A DNA stretch of 9,692 nt from Chitinophagaceae bacterium. Lineage in GTDB: Bacteria; Bacteroidota; Bacteroidia; Chitinophagales; Chitinophagaceae. The position numbers and the translations under genes were made by a program. The notes beneath the pieces were generated by a model. That model had not been told where the DNA came from. It ran no database searches and saw nothing but the letters and a program-made list of their open reading frames with translations. This document shows positions 7,246 through 9,692 of this stretch, one piece after another. Within the stretch, counting starts at the first letter, position 1; each line of letters starts with the position of its first letter. Where the stretch lies: assembly GCA_025455665.1 (NCBI GenBank), contig JALOMC010000062.1, positions 1-9,692 of the forward strand, written 5' to 3'.

Positions 7246-7728
7246 TAGCAGCCATGGCGCATAACTGTTGGTGCCCACGCCGGTAGCGCAGGCGAGGTGG
7301 TAAACCCGGCCAACAGCTTTTTTGTAGTGAAATACAACAACGCCGAGTGTAATGGATAGCCGCATCGCCGGTATTGGTGGCTTAGCTGTTCCCTTTCTCC
7401 TTCTGTTCGTTTTCGCCACTTTGAATAGTGCGGGTATCCATGCCACTGCTGCTGTGGTACGCAGACCGCCTCGCCCATTCTGCCATTCTCCGTCTTTCAT
7501 CTCCCTGTTTCAAGGGATGTCCGTCTTTAGAAACGAGGGGTACATTAGCCGCTGACCAATCCTTTGCTCACCAGGCCTGGCTGTACGGTACCGTTACCAC
7601 GTTATTACAAGCACAGCGCCTGACGCCAGCAGTGTGGTGTATCGCATACAAAAGCTGCTCTAAAAATTGGAGCTGCGTGCCACGCCATGCATGGTACCCA
7701 CGAAACGAAAACACCAAATGCATTAATT
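7246..7728. other. 483-bp intergenic stretch with no convincing gene
   Basis: Between the M48 protease and the fibre gene I find no frame with a recognisable protein family. A 67-codon plus frame at 7352-7555 has a hydrophobic start but uses codons unlike the neighbours. The frame continuing past the M48 stops (7249-7359) reads protein-like, with NPANSFFVVKYNN, but lacks a start. Minus-strand frames look like random translation. The sequence holds three perfect 10-bp palindromes (7571-7580, 7585-7594, 7685-7694) and a hairpin at 7654-7676 (GCTGCTC/GAGCTGC, one T/T mismatch). The T/C-rich part around 7385-7510 differs in texture from the flanking genes. No exact TAnnTTTG box is seen just before the fibre gene. 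Confidence 0.5.
7571..7594. promoter_or_regulatory. Two adjacent 10-bp palindromes, possible operator
   Basis: CCAGGCCTGG (7571-7580) and ACGGTACCGT (7585-7594) are each perfect 10-bp palindromes separated by four bases. They lie about 135-160 bp upstream of the fibre gene start. A third palindrome, CCATGCATGG, is at 7685-7694. They may be binding sites for a dimeric regulator of the fibre gene, but they are different in sequence and may be coincidental. Confidence 0.25.
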
Positions 7729-9519
7729 ATGAAAGGACTTCAACCCTCTTTTTTGTTTCGTTCCAGCGTACTGGTCGCTGGTATGCTATTTGGCCATGTG
7801 GCAGTGGCACAAAATGTGGGCATTGGCACCGCCAGCCCCATGGCACGCCTGCATGTGGCCGATAGCAATGTACTTTTTACCGGTCCGCTGAATGTGCTGT
7901 CCAATACTTCGGCCAATCCGCCCGTGCAGGGGCCCGGCGCCCGGCTCATGTGGTATCCACAAAAAGCAGCTTTCAGGGCAGGTCTGGCATTTGGCTTTCA
8001 GTGGGACAAAGACAGTATGGGCATTATGAGCGTAGCGCTGGGCAACAGTACCAAAGCCAAAGGCGAATCGGCCTTTGCTGCCGGCGCCGGTAGCAGTGCC
8101 AGTGGCGATAGGGCTACTGCCCTGGGCGAGTTTACCGAAGCAAGTGGCATCGGCGCTTTGGCTGCCGGCACACGTGCCGAGGCATTCGGCCGCAATGCAG
8201 TGGCCCTTGGATCGTTTAACACAGCCAGCGCCGACTATGCCGTGGCCTTGGGCACCTTTAGCCAGGCCAGCGGCTTCGCTTCCTTTGCTTTCGGGCAGCA
8301 GGCTATCTCCAGCAACAATACATCCATTGCGATGGGCATCAGCACCGTTGCCAGCGGCTTTGCCAGCATTGGCCTTGGCCAAAATGCCGTTGCCAGTTCG
8401 CAAGGGGCGGTAGCTATTGGTACCGATACCCGCTCTGCCGCATTTTACAGCACCGCCATCGGCTACAAATCGCAGGCCCTGTCCGATTTTTCTGTGGCCG
8501 CCGGTTATGAGGTAAGGGCCCGATCATTTGGCAGTATTGCCTTGGGCCAGCTCAATGATACCCTTGATGTGGTGACGCCGGGTTTCAGCCAGCCTACCGA
8601 TCGGCTGTTTCAGCTGGGCAATGGCACCGTGTCAGGCCGTAGCAATGCTATCACCGTACTGCGCAATGGCCAAACCGGCATTGGCACCGTACAACCGACC
8701 GCACTATTGCATGTGGCAGGCAGCTTTAGGCTGCAAAATGGTACCGAAGGCCCCACCAAGGTACTCACAAGCGACGCCACCGGCACGGCCACCTGGGCCG
8801 AACTGCCGGCTATCTTGTATGCATGGTCTGCCAATGGTACCACCCTGTACAATACTTTCGGTGGCAATGTAGGCATAGGCACCAGCAACGCCACACAACG
8901 GCTGGAAGTGGTAGGCGGCCCCAGCTCTAATGCCACCAAAGTAGTGATTGCAAACAGGGGAGGCTTTGGCCCGGCAGCGCTGGAGTTCGTCAGCGATTAT
9001 GGCTTTGGCAGCCAGTGGCGCCCCGGCTATATCCAGAGCGGCGACAATGGCAACTTTACCGGCCGGCTGGAATTTTTTACCAACGGCAGCGGCCCCACCA
9101 ATTTGTATGGTGCGGTAAAAGCCATGGAGCTGCGCAACGGCGCATTGCTCACCGCCACTGGCAGCGTCGGCAGCTTTAGCGACGAACGCCTCAAACAAAA
9201 CATTGCCCCGTTTACCGATGGACTCAATGTCATTCGCCAGATCAATCCCGTACAATTCAACTACAAAGCCAATGCACCCTTTGCCAGCACCGAAGCGCAA
9301 ATTGGCATACTGGCTCAAGAGCTCGAAAAAATTGCGCCTTACATGGTGCACCAAACCACCGACGGACAGGTCAACGATTTGCGATGGGTGAACCAGCAGG
9401 CCTATATCTTTTTGCTCATCAATGCCATTAAGGAGCAGCAAGTGCAGCTGCAAGAAGCCCTAAAAAAAGTACAACAGCTGGAACAGAAAATGAGCAGTTT
9501 CACGCTTCAAACACGCTAG
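7729..9519 (+). CDS. Secreted fibre-like protein: YadA-type head repeats plus C-terminal S74 chaperone domain
   Basis: The 596-residue exported protein is probably a trimeric surface fibre or adhesin. Residues 1-27 are a signal peptide (SSVLVAGMLFGHVAVA, then QNVGIG). The mature N-terminus carries an NVGIGT..P..RLHV unit (29-43), followed by twelve contiguous 14-residue Hep_Hag/YadA-head repeats (101-268), which build left-handed beta-roll trimers in known adhesins. Two further GIGT units follow near 317-328 and 382-394. The C-terminus is a Peptidase_S74 intramolecular chaperone domain from about 483, beginning SFSDERLKQN. S484 and K489 fit the SDxRxK autocleavage dyad known from phage endosialidase. 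Typical QIGILAQELEKI and IKEQQVQLQEAL coiled-coil segments follow. The ATG at 7729 is chosen over one at 7687 because it immediately precedes the signal peptide. No YadA membrane anchor or T9SS sorting domain is visible, so attachment is unexplained. Related domains occur in phage tail spikes, but such proteins are common in Bacteroidota chromosomes and no phage genes lie nearby. Binding partner unknown. Confidence 0.9.
   Translation: MKGLQPSFLFRSSVLVAGMLFGHVAVAQNVGIGTASPMARLHVADSNVLFTGPLNVLSNTSANPPVQGPGARLMWYPQKAAFRAGLAFGFQWDKDSMGIMSVALGNSTKAKGESAFAAGAGSSASGDRATALGEFTEASGIGALAAGTRAEAFGRNAVALGSFNTASADYAVALGTFSQASGFASFAFGQQAISSNNTSIAMGISTVASGFASIGLGQNAVASSQGAVAIGTDTRSAAFYSTAIGYKSQALSDFSVAAGYEVRARSFGSIALGQLNDTLDVVTPGFSQPTDRLFQLGNGTVSGRSNAITVLRNGQTGIGTVQPTALLHVAGSFRLQNGTEGPTKVLTSDATGTATWAELPAILYAWSANGTTLYNTFGGNVGIGTSNATQRLEVVGGPSSNATKVVIANRGGFGPAALEFVSDYGFGSQWRPGYIQSGDNGNFTGRLEFFTNGSGPTNLYGAVKAMELRNGALLTATGSVGSFSDERLKQNIAPFTDGLNVIRQINPVQFNYKANAPFASTEAQIGILAQELEKIAPYMVHQTTDGQVNDLRWVNQQAYIFLLINAIKEQQVQLQEALKKVQQLEQKMSSFTLQTR
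8029..8547 (+). repeat. Twelve in-frame 42-bp (14-residue) YadA-head repeats
   Basis: Starting at S101 of the fibre protein, units such as SVALGNSTKAKGES, ATALGEFTEASGIG, AVALGTFSQASGFA and SIALG.. follow each other with exactly 14 residues each, twelve times, plus a partial thirteenth. The pattern is [AS]-x-[AG]-x-G at positions 1-5 and usually small residues at 8-11. There are no insertions or deletions across 504 bp, although the DNA has diverged between units, which indicates old duplication under structural selection and not recent slippage. Confidence 0.88.
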
Positions 9520-9692
9520 CGCAAGGCATTGACAGCGGCTGCTTGGATAGCAGCCAGCAGCAGCAACAGCCCGCAGCCACACACACCTGCACGCCTGCTG
9601 CGCCGTACGAACAACTTTGCAAGGCTGCCAGCAGGCACTACCCGCTCGGTGGGTATGGCAGGCTGCCACGGCGCCAATGGCGGCACCGCTTT
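9516..9692 (-). CDS. Possible 3' end of a convergent unidentified gene (partial)
   Basis: The minus strand is open from the right edge for 58 codons to a TAG at 9518-9516, sharing the palindrome GCTAGC with the stop of the fibre gene. The translation has a basic stretch (LFVRRSRRAG) followed by a hydrophobic segment (GLLLLLAAIQAAAV), which could be a C-terminal membrane helix. However, the plus strand is also open through the same GC-rich, stop-poor sequence, so openness is weak evidence. No family is recognisable. The region may equally be intergenic. Confidence 0.2.
   Translation of the reverse strand, partial: KAVPPLAPWQPAIPTERVVPAGSLAKLFVRRSRRAGVCGCGLLLLLAAIQAAAVNALR
9537..9555 (+). terminator. 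GC-rich hairpin after the fibre gene
   Basis: GGCTGCT and AGCAGCC form a perfect 7-bp stem with a TGGAT loop, 17 bp after the fibre stop. No T-tract follows on either strand. It could terminate the fibre transcript, and if a convergent gene enters from the right it would lie inside that gene's 3' end. Confidence 0.35.

Noticed and set aside
7102..7500. 132-codon minus-strand frame from the end of the M48 gene into the gap
   Set aside because: Part is antisense to M48. The rest has no recognisable motif and no conserved start context.
7352..7555. 67-codon plus-strand frame with a hydrophobic N-terminal segment
   Set aside because: Its codon choice differs from the neighbouring genes and the C-terminal half is unstructured-looking. 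It could be a small membrane protein but the evidence is too weak to call it.
7786..8403. 205-codon minus-strand frame rich in Gly, Ala and Cys opposite the fibre gene
   Set aside because: It is a mirror of the 42-bp repeat composition on the other strand; GC-rich repeats leave antisense frames open.
8029..8547. CRISPR-like array
   Set aside because: The 42-bp periodicity is a coding repeat with diverged DNA and no constant repeat/variable spacer pattern.
8704..9453. 249-codon minus-strand frame opposite the fibre C-terminus
   Set aside because: It is antisense to the clearly recognisable S74 domain and GIGT segments, and has no family signature of its own.
7729..9519. Prophage or tail-fibre module origin for the S74 protein
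   Set aside because: It has a Sec signal peptide and no neighbouring phage structural, integrase or lysis genes; such proteins are common on Bacteroidota chromosomes.

Overview
The window looks like an ordinary chromosomal segment of a Bacteroidota bacterium, most likely a Chitinophagaceae-like member of moderate-to-high GC. Four things support this. The protein families are typical of the group: a secreted GH16 glucanase, an M16-like protein without the zinc motif, a TPR sensor kinase with a NarL-type regulator, a large HtpX-like M48 protease, and a tail-fibre/S74-domain surface protein. Signal peptides end in '..AQ'. Start codons lack Shine-Dalgarno sequences. TAnnTTTG elements, resembling the Bacteroidota -7 promoter box, lie in the one divergent intergenic gap. 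The taxonomic placement is inferred from family resemblance and not from a marker gene.

Layout, left to right: (1) positions 1-96 hold the last 31 codons of an unidentified plus-strand gene, convergent with (2) a minus-strand GH16 beta-glucanase (111-905). (3) A 68-bp divergent gap carries one TAnnTTTG box per strand. (4) A plus-strand M16-family protein (974-2266) has the C-terminal R/Y signature but lacks the HXXEH zinc site. (5) After 139 bp with a weak hairpin comes a two-gene operon: a periplasmic-TPR histidine kinase (2406-4400) overlapping a NarL/LuxR response regulator (4391-5011) by 10 nt. (6) After 140 bp with two hairpins comes a membrane-anchored M48 zinc protease with a roughly 400-residue uncharacterised C-terminal region (5152-7245). 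(7) A 483-bp stretch without a convincing gene contains three perfect 10-bp palindromes. (8) A secreted fibre-like protein (7729-9519) has twelve uninterrupted 14-residue YadA-head repeats and a C-terminal S74 auto-processing chaperone domain. (9) The right edge (9520-9692) has a strong hairpin and possibly the 3' end of a convergent gene.

Functional picture: the kinase and regulator form a self-contained signalling pair, with sensing probably through the periplasmic TPR region. The other genes are individually recognisable envelope or proteolysis functions, and nothing in the sequence proves that they work with the two-component system. I see no mobile element, CRISPR array, tRNA, rRNA, phage module or defence system. 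The features most worth following up are the non-catalytic M16 protein without its usual partner beside it, the secreted repeat/S74 protein with no visible membrane anchor, the long C-terminal region of the M48 protease, and the palindrome-bearing region before the fibre gene.
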